This document shows, piece after piece, positions 48,714 through 59,540 of a DNA stretch of 64,000 nucleotides. The notes beneath the pieces were generated by a model that was not told the origin of the DNA, ran no database searches, and was given only the letters and a program-made list of their open reading frames with translations. Origin of the DNA: Adiantum capillus-veneris. Its lineage: Eukaryota; Streptophyta; Polypodiopsida; Polypodiales; Pteridaceae. Positions within the stretch are counted from its first letter, which is position 1, and each line of letters opens with the position of its first letter. The stretch covers positions 171,673,740 to 171,737,739 of the forward strand of contig CM043944.1 of NCBI GenBank assembly GCA_014529385.2, in the 5' to 3' direction. The position numbers and the translations under genes are program-made.

Positions 48714-51205
48714 TCAGTCCACAAAGGGGAGTAAGCCCAAAGCTTTGCGGAAAGCTTCAAGCTTCTCACGAGACAATGCCTTTGTGAAAAGATCTGCAAG
48801 GTTGTCCTGTGTTGGCACATAAGCCAAGCTGATCTCTCCTGCTGAGAGCCTCTCCCTGACATAGTGGTAATGCACCTCAATGTGCTTTGTGCGAGCATGA
48901 AAAACTGGGTTCCTCGCAACTGCCAATGCGCTCTGACTGTCAGTGTAGATAGTGTTGGCAGTGTCCTGTCCAACACCCAAGTCAGCCATAAGGCGTCTGA
49001 GCCTGTGAAGACTGCCCTGTACTCAGCCTCACAACTCGAAGTGGCCACAGTAGGTTGCTTCTTGCTCAACCATGATATACATGAACTGCCAAGCATGAAA
49101 CAAAAACCACTTGTGGACACTCGCGTGTCAAAACAACCAGCCCAATCTGAGTCCGAAAAAGCATGTAAGTCTGGCGGCAATGATCCCCCCTTGGGATAAA
49201 ACAAGCCAAGATGTAAAGTGCCACTAAGGTAGCGGAAAATCCTCTTGACAGCCTGCCAATGCTTAGACCCTGGGCTATGCATAAATCTGTTGACCTGCGA
49301 GACTGCAAACTGAATATCTGGCCTCGTGTTGCATACATAAATGAGGCAGCCAACAGCAGTTTGGTAAAGAGTGACATCAGCAGGATCGCCAGCATCATGT
49401 AGACTCAACTTCAAACCTGTTTCCATGGGAGTGGCAATAGGTTTGCAATCCTCAAGTCCAAACTTACATAGCAATGTCTCTATGTAACTTTTCTGACACA
49501 AGGCAATACCACCATCACACTACTTAAACTGTATACCCAAGTAATGATGCAACAGCCCCAAATCTTTCATCTTGAAAGTAGCATTCAAATCAGCCTTAAA
49601 TTCAGCAATATGTATCTCATTTGGTCCAGTGATCAGCAAATCATCAACATAAAGAACCACAATGAGAAATACATCATCCTCACGCTTTACATACAATGTG
49701 CTTTCTGTTGGACTGTTACGAAAGCCTCGTTTAACCAAATGAGTGTCAGCTTTCTCATACCAAGCACAAGGAGATTGCTTCAACCCATACAAAGCCTTCT
49801 TACATTTGCACACTTTGTCCTCTTGTCCTTTTATGACAAAACCGCGAGGCTACGTTACATAAACTTCCTCAAATATGTCACCATTCAAGAAAGCAGTAAC
49901 AATGTCTGATTGATGTACATCCCAACCAAAATGAGCTGCCAATGCACATAGAAAACGCACAGTAGTCATACGACAAGTGGGAGCAAAAGTCTCTTCATAA
50001 TCTATGCCTTTTTGTTGTGCATAACCCTTTGCAACAAGTCGAGCCTTATGGCGATCGATCTCACCATCCGGCTTGCGTTTCAACTTGTAAACCCACTTCG
50101 TACCAATGGCCTTTTTGCCAGGAGGGCAATCACATAAATTCCATGTGTCATTCTCTATAAGTGCATCATATTCTGATTTCATGGCAGCAATCCGATTTTC
50201 TGAATTCTGTGCTTCATCAAAAGACAGAGGCTCCTCAACATCATGTAAACTAGACACAGCCAAAGCATAACAATCTGATGCATAAGATGCATGGCGAGAG
50301 CCTGAACGAGTACGACTAGATAAAGGTGCATCCAATTTACTGTCACGCAAAGTGTGCACCAGCCATTTTGGCATACCTCTAGCCTGCTCATTTTCAGCCC
50401 TTTCCTCATCAAGTACATCATGTACATCTGCATCAGTAATAGGCTGTTCTAAAACATTTTCAGAAACCCCCATAGGCTGTACATTTGCCTCATTGGAACT
50501 TACATTCTTATTTCCACCACTGAAAAGAGGCAACAAAGTGTCATAAATGTCCTGTGAGCTTACATTATTGTCGCTAGTACATGACAGCAAGGGCTGAACA
50601 GAGTCTTCCACAAACACTACATCCCGTGAAACCAGAATACGTTTTGTTTGCGGATGATACAACCTATAACCTTTGCTTTCAGCACTATAACCAACAAAAA
50701 TACATTTGACAGCCTTATCATCCAATTTTCTGTGCTGCACTTGTGGCACCAAAGCATATGCCAAACAGCCAAAAACACGCATGTGCTCAATAGAAGGTTT
50801 TCTATCATGCCATGCTTCATATGGAGTAATAGACTGCAAAGCTTTCGTAGGACACCTGTTAAGTACATAAGTGAAACACATGATGGCCTCAAGCCAAAAA
50901 GAATGCGGAAAAGCTTGACTTTTGACCATACATCGTGCCATTTTCGTTAGTGACCTATTTTTCCTCTTAGCAACACCATTTTGTTGAGGTGTATAAGGCA
51001 CTGTACATTGGTGTTTTATCCCATGACTAGCCAGAAATGCATTAAATTCATGAGACATATACTCCCCCCCCTCGATCGGAACGGAGGGTGCCCATAGTAC
51101 ATTTTGAGACATTTTCAGCCATAGCCAAAAATTGTTTGAAGCACATAAAAACTTCGGACTTCGCTTTAAGCGGAAATACCCATGCATGCCTGGAGTAATC
51201 ATCAA
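48714..51205 (-). pseudogene. Copia integrase C-terminus, reverse transcriptase and RNase H
   Basis: The frame enters at about 51,065 after a frameshift in a C run (51,061-51,069). Integrase continues with YTPQQNGVAKRKNRSL (the Glu of the D-D-E triad reads Lys in VAKRKN), then a copia-type GYSAESKGYRLYHP block. RT has WNLCDCPPGKKAIGTKWVYK, FLNGDIFEEVY, a stop at 49,847 (TAG for Gln), KALYGLKQSPCAWY and VVLYVDDLLITG with the catalytic YVDD (about 49,640). A second stop lies at 49,515. RNase H has FSDSDWAGC and SSCEAEYRA. A small deletion at about 48,995 shifts frame before MADLGVGQ, TDSQSAL and HIEVHYHYVRE, ending FVD-stop at 48,714. Five lesions in an otherwise well-kept gene. Confidence 0.9.
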
Positions 51206-52982
51206 TGAAAGTCACGAAGTACAGGTAATTGCCCAAGGACGGAGTTTGCATGGGCCCACAAACATCACTATGCACAAGCTGCAACCTGCATGTGGCCCTA
51301 ACTGAACCATCCTTTGGAAACTTAGAACGCTGCATTTTACCCAGAATACAGCCTTCACAAACATGTTTGACAGGTGCTTCAAGAGGCGGCAAAGAAGCAA
51401 CCATATCAGATTTCTGCAAACGTAGCAAACTGGCAAAATTCAGATGACCAAAACGTGCATGCCAAAGTTTTGCATCTGAAATAGCCCTTGAATCTGCAAC
51501 AGCATTTGCAAAATTTTGTCCACACTTGTCATACAAAGTGAGCTTATACAGCCCACGCCACAAAAGCCCAGATGCAACAATTTCATCACCAAAACTGAGA
51601 TCATGAACTGTACATCTGTCATCCACAAAGTTGACTACAAGTCCAAGTCTAGCAAGTGCGGATACAGACAAGAGATTCTTCTTGATCCCAGGTATATAAA
51701 GTGCATCAACAAGTGTGAAGGAACTGCCATTAGCAGCAGTGAGCACAATCTTTCCAACTCCCTGAACTGGATAAGAGGCATTGTTGGCACAAGTGACTGA
51801 ATTCCCATGAGGGACAGACTCGAGAGAGGTAAACAATTCACGATGTGAGGTAATGTGCTTTGTAGCACCACTGTCGAAATACCACACATGTGAATCTGCA
51901 GCAACTGACAAGCATGCATCATGGACAGCAAGATTGTAAGTGCACTCTGCGCTAAAAGCCCATTCTGCATCAACATCAGCATCACAATCTCCTTTCACAG
52001 AAGACTCAACAATGGCTACATTTGTAGTGGAACCAGCATTTGCAGTGGAACCACCCTCTTTCTTCTTAGCCTCTTTGGCCTTCAACTTAGGACACGACTT
52101 GATCAAGTGATCATTGGCTTTACAATAATGGCAACGCATCTTCTTTTTGCCCTTATCACCAGAATTGCCAGACGAAGTGCTGCCAGCAGAAGCATTAGGA
52201 ACAGAATTTTTGCCACTCGCAGCAGAACCATAAGAAGTGGCTGCATTACTGTTACCACCCTTTCTTTGAGAAGCAATAAAAGCCTGTTCAACTGCACGCC
52301 GCCTAGTCCTGTTTTTTCTAGAAAGTGACTCTTGCAACAGCAATGTGCATAATGCATCAAACTTGACAACTTCAGGATTGCCTTGGGTCATCAGTCTCCA
52401 AGTACTAGCAAAAGTCTGGTAGGAATCTGGTAAGGCATCAAGAACAGTCTGCACAAGGGAACTGTCCGAAATGACTTCACCTGCAGAAATGAGTTGCTCA
52501 TTGATATCCTTGACACTAGCAAGGAAAGTGTCCATATCATCTTCCTCATGCATAATCTTCGACTCTAGCTCTTTACGCAGCAAAGCAATTTTAGCCTCAT
52601 TGCGGCTTGCATAAAGACCTGCTAGAATATCCCAAGCCTGTTTTGCAGATTTTGCTGAACGGATGTGAGGAATAATGGTGCGCTTCACAGACAACGCAAT
52701 CAATGCATGAGCCTGCGCATCCTTAACATCCCAACGAGCTTGTTCTGCCGTAGGCAAAACAACTCTAACAGCTGCAATCCTTGCAGCAAGACCTGCAACA
52801 TCCTCAATATCGCCTACATCTTCAGAACCAGGACGTACATCAATGCCCTGCACAATGTTCCAGACACCTTTTGACACAAGAACATGTTGCATCATATAAG
52901 CCCACATAGGGTAGTTGTCCCCATCCAACCTGTCCTCAGCAGCAAACATCTTGAACACATCTGTGTTGTTGTTGTCAGCCAT
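51048..52982 (-). pseudogene. Copia Gag, protease and integrase N-terminus (open)
   Basis: One open frame from MADNNNTDVFKMF (52,982, the start favoured because the upstream 20 residues lie in leader sequence). It has a UBN2-type Gag (DNYPMWAYMMQHVLVSKGVW near residue 20, ALPDSYQTFASTW near 200), and a CHYCKANDHLIKSC zinc knuckle (C-x2-C-x4-H-x4-C, about 52,110). Protease DSGATKHIT (about 51,870) is intact. Integrase follows with HARFGHLNFASL (His pair), CEGCILGK (Cys pair), HSDVCGPM (first Asp) and SDRGG (second Asp), where a C-run length change at about 51,065 ends the frame. About 640 codons. It shares one transcript with the RT region and would be one polyprotein in a live copy. Confidence 0.9.
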
Positions 52983-53324
52983 GGTAAATGCTGCACCTGA
53001 TGTGAAAACTGCCCGAAAATAGGAGAAATGGAGCGGGAACAACTTGTGCTATATAGCACAAACCGTAGAAGACTATAAGGCACCTGTTATGCAGAAAACG
53101 GCACTGACAGAAAATCTGCACAAAATGACGAAATAGCCTGTGCAGTACTGCCTGTAGTGGAAACGGAGGCCGAAATGAGCCCAAATCAAAATTCTGAGCA
53201 GACCAAGCTCTTCGAGCTAGCCCAAAATATTTGTCGATCTGCGAATGCTCGCCAAAGCTCACTGAAATCGGAGAAAGTGAGCAGGCTTGTGCTAGAGCAG
53301 CTGGAGACTAAGCCCGAGAGGACG

Positions 53325-53342
53325 TGACCTGCTCTGATACCA
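53325..53342 (-). other. Copia primer-binding site (initiator tRNA-Met)
   Basis: Minus strand TGGTATCAGAGCAGGTCA, two bases inside the 5' LTR. Confidence 0.9.
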
Positions 53343-53344
53343 AT

Positions 53345-53571
53345 TGTTGGAATTAGGGTTGCAGAGAAACACACACAGCTTGGAGAAGACGAAGGAAGCT
53401 CAAGGCACACAATAGAGAGTATGTTACTTAGTGTGCAATGGAAAGATTGATAGCCCTAGAGTGATGGGCGTATATACAATGCACGGGGGAAAAAACCTCC
53501 TAAAGAGGGAAAAAATGCCCCGGCGGTCCTAGTGTGTTCACACACATCACTACCACATGTATATGGTAACA
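53345..53571 (-). repeat. Copia 5' LTR
   Basis: 227 bp, same ends as 48,411-48,637. On the minus strand it precedes the primer site. Confidence 0.95.
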
Positions 53572-53682
53572 GGCGTCGCTATGAGCATCGCAAATTTACT
53601 TGTAAATTTGTGACGCTCATAGCGACGCCTGGAAATTTATTTTTTTTGAGCGTCGCTGTGTAAGCATCGCTAATATGAATAG
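53572..53682. repeat. CACTA right subterminal region with 27-bp-arm hairpin
   Basis: Arms 53,572-53,598 and 53,603-53,629 are reverse complements with two mismatches and spacer CTTG. They are built of GCGTCGCTATGAGC motifs. A further GCGTCGCTG unit follows at 53,651. The right terminal inverted repeat occupies 53,683-53,694. Confidence 0.9.
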
Positions 53683-53694
53683 CCTCTTCTAGTG

Positions 53695-54530
53695 ATCTTT
53701 TGAGAGTAATGTTAAAAAACCAGAAACCACAAGAACTCCGCGAGAGATCTTTTGAGAGTAATGTTAAAAAACCAGAAACCACCTCATCACAAAGAAAATC
53801 TGGTGACACTAAAGCTAGCCTAGGGCTACATGAGTCACTATTTCCAACAGACTGGTTTAAAGGACTCAGAAGAGGATCAACTGCCAGGAAACCAGGAGTT
53901 GAACCAAATAGACGTGTCTGACCAGCTGATTTTCAAAAATGGGTCAAAAAATACAATGGATCAGGGGATCCATATGACCATTGAGCAAGCTTTAAGCAAG
54001 TGCTAAGAGAAAAATGTATATTTGATTTCCATACTCAATTCGAGAGATTTGGAATGACATTAGCACTGACATGGTTCCAAAACATTCCACCAAGGTCAAT
54101 CATGGACTTAAATACATTAGCTCAAGGATTTGTAGCTGCATGTTCCAAAACGGGGAACAAACACAATACGATAGCTCAAATCTGTAGCTTCAAACAGAAA
54201 CAAGGTGAGTCTGTTAGGGATTGTGAAACTAGAATGAAGCAATACATTGCAAGATACCCAGAGCTAGATAAAGCTACAGAAGAAAGACTAGTATCATTGT
54301 TTCTAGAGGGACTGCTAAACAAAGAACTTCATGCTATATTGTATAGAAAGAAGCATATGACCCTAGAAGAGTGTGTGTTGGATGCTATTGACTTAGGAGA
54401 CAATTGTGATATTTTCAATGAAGAAGATGTCCCTAAGTATAACCAAAGCGAAAAAACAGCGTCCACCAAACCAGCACAAGTGGGAGCGGCTACTTTCAGC
54501 CATAGAAGGCATGCTCAAAAGGATGATTGA
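53695..54530 (+). pseudogene. Element C Gag core
   Basis: After the CACTA insertion the frame shows a 52-bp tandem repeat (53,694-53,797), then FQKWVKKYNGSGDPYDH, a stop, and from 54,000 an open stretch. This has LALTWFQNIPPRSIMDLNTL, ICSFKQKQGESVRDCETRMK, TEERLVSLFLEGLLNKELHA and a DAIDLGDNCDIF tail. This is the classical retrotransposon Gag core (Trp-Phe, then a Gln-x-x-Gly-Glu-(S/T) segment and a Phe-x-x-Gly-Leu segment). It is the plus-strand counterpart of 23,560-23,890 in element D and better preserved. Confidence 0.8.
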
Positions 54531-55230
54531 GATGATGAATAACATGCAAAAAGAATCTACGAGGGGACCAGGGCAAGGGATACCTCAACAGGGACAATAA
54601 ATTAGGCCGTAGAAATGGTATGCAATCGAGGGTAAATGGACCAACCATGATTCCAATGAGCTATTACCAACCAAACTATGATGGGAATGTTCAGTACGTG
54701 CCTATGAGGCCAAAAGGACAACCCATGTACATATATCAACCTAATATGGCCCCGATTCAAAGACCACCGATGGGTATGTAAAGACCTCAACCAGTGTTGG
54801 GTCAACAACCTTCATATCCTAGACATAATGCAGTGCCTATAAAGGAAATGCATTCAGAGGGAGTCATAGATGAACAAGCACTAGTGCCTGTTACACCCTA
54901 TGCTGAGCCTAGTCCATCTACAATAATGGTAGAAGGAGATTGGTATAATTCACATCCACCACCAATGGAAGAACCTATGACTTATACTACACTAGAGCTT
55001 GCACCAATGTACTATGTAGCTAATCAAGGTGTTAGAACTTCGATGGTAAGACCCATGATTAAGCCAAGAACTGGAAATTGTCAGAACTGTGGTGTTGATG
55101 ATCATTGGAAAAAATGAATGCCCAGAGCCTGACAAGAACCTTAATTAATTTGAATCTTATTGCATACAATGTTGCAAAAAGCGAGGACACTTCCTTGAAG
55201 ATTGTTTAAAGCATCTTTTAAACAAGGGTA
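54531..55230 (+). pseudogene. Element C Gag C-terminus with zinc knuckles
   Basis: A Met/Pro/Gln-rich stretch (QPMYIYQPNMAPIQRPPMG, about 54,730) leads through an open part (54,794-55,117) to CQNCGVDDHWKK, where a one-base shift occurs before the last Cys. A second knuckle CIQCCKKRGHFLEDC follows (about 55,165). These bind element RNA. The same pair occurs in element D at 22,617-22,865. Three frame changes and two stops. Confidence 0.7.
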
Positions 55231-56119
55231 AAATCGTAGTGAACGTAGTCCAAGTGATACCTAGTAGCTCATCCGAGAGTGAACCGATTGTTCCAATCAA
55301 GATAATCACCAGAGCCCAGGCTAAGGAAAAGGAACACCACTCCTATGATATTTCCTCTCAAAAGACCAAAATAAGGAGAAGCAAAAGGTATGAGATGAGA
55401 AAACAGAAACAAAGGGCTGAAATCCAACAGAAAACAAAGAAACTATTCCAGGAAAAGTGAAAGGAATTGGAAGAAAAATCAAGGAAACCACTGTGAAATC
55501 TGGAGGATCAATTTTTGTAGACAAAATTTCAAAGCCTATTAATACATCCTTGGAAGCTTACCTAGTGGTACTTAAAGCAAGTCAAAACATGGAAAACAAA
55601 TGAAAAAAATATCCTTCTCTAGACATGGAAGCAACTAAGCTTGCAACTTATAAAAATTTGGTAAGAATTACTCTAGAGATGTTGGAAAAGCAAAAACCCA
55701 AGCTTGAGAGTATGGTAAAACCTAAGGAGCTTGTGGTAGGAACCAATAAAGAAAAATCGGAAGTGGTGGTAGAACCCCACCTTGAAACCAAAGAACTATA
55801 ACTCATAGTGCCTGATAGCGAAGATGCCTTAGACGGAATTCCATTCGTAGAAGAAGACTAGCCAGGACACTTATGGGAAAAAGTTAGAGAGATGAATGAT
55901 GGAAGCCTAACTTTGAAGTTCGCTCCTATCGAGGAAATTCGATTAAATAATCTACCTCCTCATATGGAAATGGATGTACAATCCTTGTATGGGGATTGCG
56001 GCTCTGAAGCTTTACAAATGTCTAAACCATTGACTTTGAAAACATTATCCTTTTACTTGGAAGATAACGAAGATGAATCCATTGTGTGTAAAACCACTCA
56101 AGTAAAAAGAGAGGAATAG
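55231..56119 (+). pseudogene. Element C Gag-protease connector
   Basis: Lys/Glu-rich and partly coiled-coil in character (KIRRSKRYEMRKQKQRAEIQ, about 55,380). Then comes a Lys-rich stretch and a final acidic segment (55,892-56,119) with MDVQSLYGDCGSEALQMSK. No catalytic motif. Stops at 55,458, 55,603, 55,800 and 55,860. Confidence 0.55.
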
Positions 56120-56149
56120 ACCCTAGAGGTAGACAATATTCATTCAATC

Positions 56150-56746
56150 ATGTCTACGTCCATTCAATGCACTCTTACTTTAGGAGAATTGTTAAAAATC
56201 AGACCATATTTATGGAATGATCTACAGAAAACTCTAAAGAAGGTGGGGATAACAGGACTAATCGCAAAGAATTTGGAAAAATTGGAACACGAATTGGATA
56301 ACAAAGAGATTATATCTATTCCAATGAACAAAGTCGGAGAATACTACGAAGGAGAAGGAAACATAACCCTTCCAGTGAGATATAATGATATAGAAACCAT
56401 GGCAATACTGGATAGTGGGGCAGGCATAGCCATAGCCACAAAAGTAGTATGGGAATCATGGGGACAACAAGCCATTAGACAAACTCGAATGAAATTGCAA
56501 TTGGTTGATGGACACATTGAAGGACCCTTAGGACTAGTTGAAAAAGTAATAGTTAATTCTTGTGGGATTAAATATCAACACACTTTTTCCATAGTGGAAT
56601 TTGGAAAGAAACTCAATTTCAAAATCATCTTGGGAAGACCTTTCATGCGACAAGTACAACTTATCCAGGATTGGGAAAACAATTATTTGTACTTGAAGCA
56701 AGTAAGATCAATAACAAGGGTTAATCTAAAAAATCACACTTATTGA
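56150..56746 (+). pseudogene. Element C aspartic protease (domain open)
   Basis: Open for 198 codons. Order: CTLTLGELLKIRPYLW, IPMNKVGEYYEGEGN, TLPVRYNDIETMAILDSGAG with the catalytic Asp-Ser-Gly (about 56,412), and IILGRPFMRQVQLIQDW (about 56,630), which is the second conserved protease block. It would cut the gypsy polyprotein. It is bounded upstream by a stop at 56,117 and downstream by TGA at 56,744 before DVMKTP, so it is no longer part of a continuous polyprotein. The best preserved domain of element C. Confidence 0.8.
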
Positions 56747-56752
56747 GATGTC

Positions 56753-57850
56753 ATGAAAACACCCATACAAGAATTTGACTTAGTCTCTTCAGTTGAAACT
56801 AAGCTTCCATCTTGGTTGAACAAAGACACACCTATTTTAGTGTGTGGAGAATCAGAAAACGGGAGCTTAAAAAGAGAAGAATGTATCTTAGAAAGGGATT
56901 GCACAGATGAAGCCTATGTACCTGAACCCTTTCTAGAGCATTTGTTTGAGCCATTTGAGTGGAGTCAAATTTTAGCAATAATGGATGTATGTGTAAATTT
57001 ATCTGTGCCTACTCAATTTTTCAATGAGCACGGCTATGACATAATTCCCATCCAAATGATCTTGACCCTTCACATTGAAGACAAAATTCAGGAATCCAAG
57101 GACTTGATGAAGGCTCAACAAGTCTTTTCAGACCTCTACTATGACGCAACAGATGATTTAGAAGAACATTTAGCTACCTCAGATGATTCGGGCTCAAAAA
57201 AAGAACATTTAAGAGCTAAACTACTCGTGAAAGGAGGGGAGGAAAATTTTTTTGACTTTCCAAACCAGAAACCGAGAAGATAGAAATGGTATAGAATAAA
57301 AAGAGACACGAGAAACTTGAAAGCTAAACCTATGCCATCAGTCTCCAGTAGAACACAGATTCTAATGCAGACAGATGCACATGATTGTGCCAAAGACAAA
57401 ATCATTGGTGGATATCCTTTCAATGGAAAGCAGAAAATATAAAAAACGTCAAGAAAAACAAGAAAGAAAACTCAAGCAAAACCGAAACACTAAGACAAGA
57501 ATTCAACCATGACACGAGTTGAACGGAAAAAGAAGTATCAAGAGTTGAAAAAAGCTCTAAAAGAGATATATATACAATAGAAATCGAAACTATTGAGGAG
57601 GATGATAAAGATGTAACGAGTGTTCCATCCCATTATAATAAATATACTTCCCAAGATCAAAATATCATAGTCGAACAACCTATTAGGGAACTACAAAAAC
57701 AGGGTGAGTCCTACGAAGGACCTGAAAACACAAAAAAGATACATCTGGCTGAACCAGGAGAAAAGCCTAGACCTGCCTACATTGCAAATGAACTGATGGA
57801 AGAAGAAGAGTAACTTTTGTTAATCTTACTAAAAGAATATTGAGATCTCT
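56753..57850 (+). pseudogene. Element C protease-RT connector
   Basis: Open from 56,753 to 57,281: KLPSWLNKDTPILVCGES, EPFLEHLFEPFEWSQIL, NEHGYDIIPIQM and an acidic run ending NFFDFPNQKPRR. It then decays with several stops to about 57,850 (EEDDKD and GEKPRPAYIANELMEEEE segments). The matching region of element D is split between 20,932-21,300 and 1-409, which shows where element A landed. No known enzymatic motif. Confidence 0.6.
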
Positions 57851-58383
57851 TCACTTGGTCTTATAAGGATCTCAAGGGTGTTGACCTAGACATCTGTCAA
57901 CATACTATACCCATGAGAGATGATGTGAAACCAAGTAGACAAAGGCCATACATGTATAATGAGACATTTGCCAAAAAAGATCAAAGAAGAGATAGAAAAG
58001 CTAAAGGAAGCCGAATTCATTTATGAAATTGAACACACAGTTTGGGTGTCTCCAATTGTGGTAGTATCCAGGAAAAATAGAAAATTAAGGGTGTGTGTCA
58101 ATCTCAAGAAAGCGAATGCAGCTACCATTAGAGACAACTTTTCTCTTACAATCACTAAGCATGTTTTGGAACGAGTTGCAGGAAAAGAAGCTTATAGCTT
58201 TTTAGATGGCTTTTCCGGAAAAATTCTTGGACATATAGTGTCTAAGAATAGGATAGCTCTTGATATGGATAAAATTCATATTATTGCTGATTTGCCTATA
58301 CCAACAACAGTCAAGGAAGTTCAAGCCTTCATGGGACATTGTGGATATTACAGATGATTCATTTACATGTACGCTATAATTGC
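57851..58383 (+). pseudogene. Element C reverse transcriptase, core deleted
   Basis: The N-terminal RT blocks are clear: MRDDVKPSRQRPYMYN (about 57,915), EEIEKLKEAEFIYEIE, WVSPIVVVSRKNRKLRV and SFLDGFSG (58,199, with the first catalytic Asp). Immediately after FSG comes KILGHIVSKNRIALDMDKI and VQAFMGHCGYYR, blocks that normally lie about 130 residues further on. The whole palm region with the YXDD box has therefore been deleted in frame. A stop follows at 58,355 and recognisable element C coding ends at about 58,383. Confidence 0.8.
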
Positions 58384-58384
58384 A

Positions 58385-59540
58385 AAATCCATGTACAACT
58401 AAGAAAGATGGTACATACCGTATGTGTGTGGACTATTGAGCACTAAACCATATCACTATCAAAAACAGATTTCCCGTGCCTCAGGTAGAAGATCTGTTTG
58501 ATAAGCTACAAGGATCTACCTACTTCAGTAGGATTGACCTTAAGAGTGGCTATCATCAAATAAGGATAGTGGATGAAGATATCCTAAAGACAGCGTTTCG
58601 CACAACATTTGGTCTTTATGAATATCTAGTCATGCCTTTTGGCTTGACTAATGCACCAGCTACTTTCAATCGTCTCATGGAGAAAATTTTTAGACCATAT
58701 CATAAATTCACTGGAGTGTTCTTTGATGATATCATCATCTACTCCAAGTCTTTTGAGGAACATAAGCAACATCTCCAAGTGATTTTTCAAGCCTTGAGGG
58801 AGAACAAACTTTTTCTCAACCAAAAGAAAAGTGAATTCTTCCTTCAAGAGATTCAATATCTAGGTCATATTATCTCTCACGATGGTATTCGTATGGATCC
58901 ATCGAAGTTAGAGGTAATAAAATCATGGCCTAACCCAAGAAATCTACATGAGCTAAGAAGCTTTATTGGTATGTGTGCATACTATAGACGCTTCATAGCA
59001 AAATTCTCTCAAGTAGCAGGACCACTACACGACTTAACAAAGAAGAACGTTAAGTTTGTATGGACTGCTAAGGAGCAAAATGCTTTTGAAAAACTCAAAG
59101 AGAAGCTTACTTCCCAACCCGTCCTCGTGCTTCCGGATCTCTCAAAGCCATTTGAGGTCCAATGTGATGCTTGTGGTGATTACCTTGGAGCGGTTTTGCT
59201 TCAAGAAGGGCATGCCATAGCATATGAGAGCTGAAGGCTCAATAGTGATGAACGAGTCTTGGGAATTTATGAGAAAGAGCTTTTAGCTGTTCTACATGCC
59301 CTAGATACATGGAAGCACTACCTATTGGGGACTCCATTTATCCTACGAACCGACCACCAAAGTCTCAAGTATTTCATGATGCAAACCAAACTTTCTGACA
59401 AACAAATGAGGTGGGCAAATTTTCTTTCGCAATTTAATTTCCATATTGCTCACATAGCTGGTAAGCACAATCAAGTTGCCGATGCACTTTCACGACGACC
59501 AAAAGTTAATGCGGTGTCTATAGCTACTCACAATGATCTA
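58385..59540 (+). pseudogene. Chromovirus reverse transcriptase (partial) and RNase H
   Basis: RT blocks: GTYRMCVDY followed by a TGA, RFPVPQVEDLFDKLQGSTYF, DLKSGYHQIRI, MPFGLTNAPATFNRLM and FFDDIIIYS (catalytic FDD, about 58,725). RNase H: FEVQCDACGDYLGAVLLQ (Asp), YEKELLAVLHALDTW (Glu), RTDHQSLKYF (Asp) and AGKHNQVADALSRR. A TGA at about 59,231 interrupts YES-stop-RLN where element B has a CGA Arg codon, a C-to-T change. Otherwise the frame is open and better kept than in B, in particular at MPFGLTN where B has lost 10 bp. Confidence 0.9.

Larger units (their letters stand above)
48411..53571 (-). mobile_element. Ty1/copia LTR retrotransposon, recent insertion
   Basis: Two 227-bp LTRs (TGTTGG...GGTAACA) in direct orientation, a tRNA-Met primer site, a polypurine tract, and Gag-protease-integrase-RT-RNase H order on the minus strand. 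The integrase-before-RT order defines copia. Flanks are AGCGT on the left and GGCGT on the right, a 5-bp duplication with one change. By eye the LTRs differ at two positions only. It inserted into the subterminal repeats at the right end of the CACTA element. Confidence 0.95.

Noticed and set aside
51880-52369. Plus-strand and other-frame ORFs over the copia Gag-protease region
   Set aside because: Shadows of the 640-codon minus-strand Gag-protease-integrase frame.
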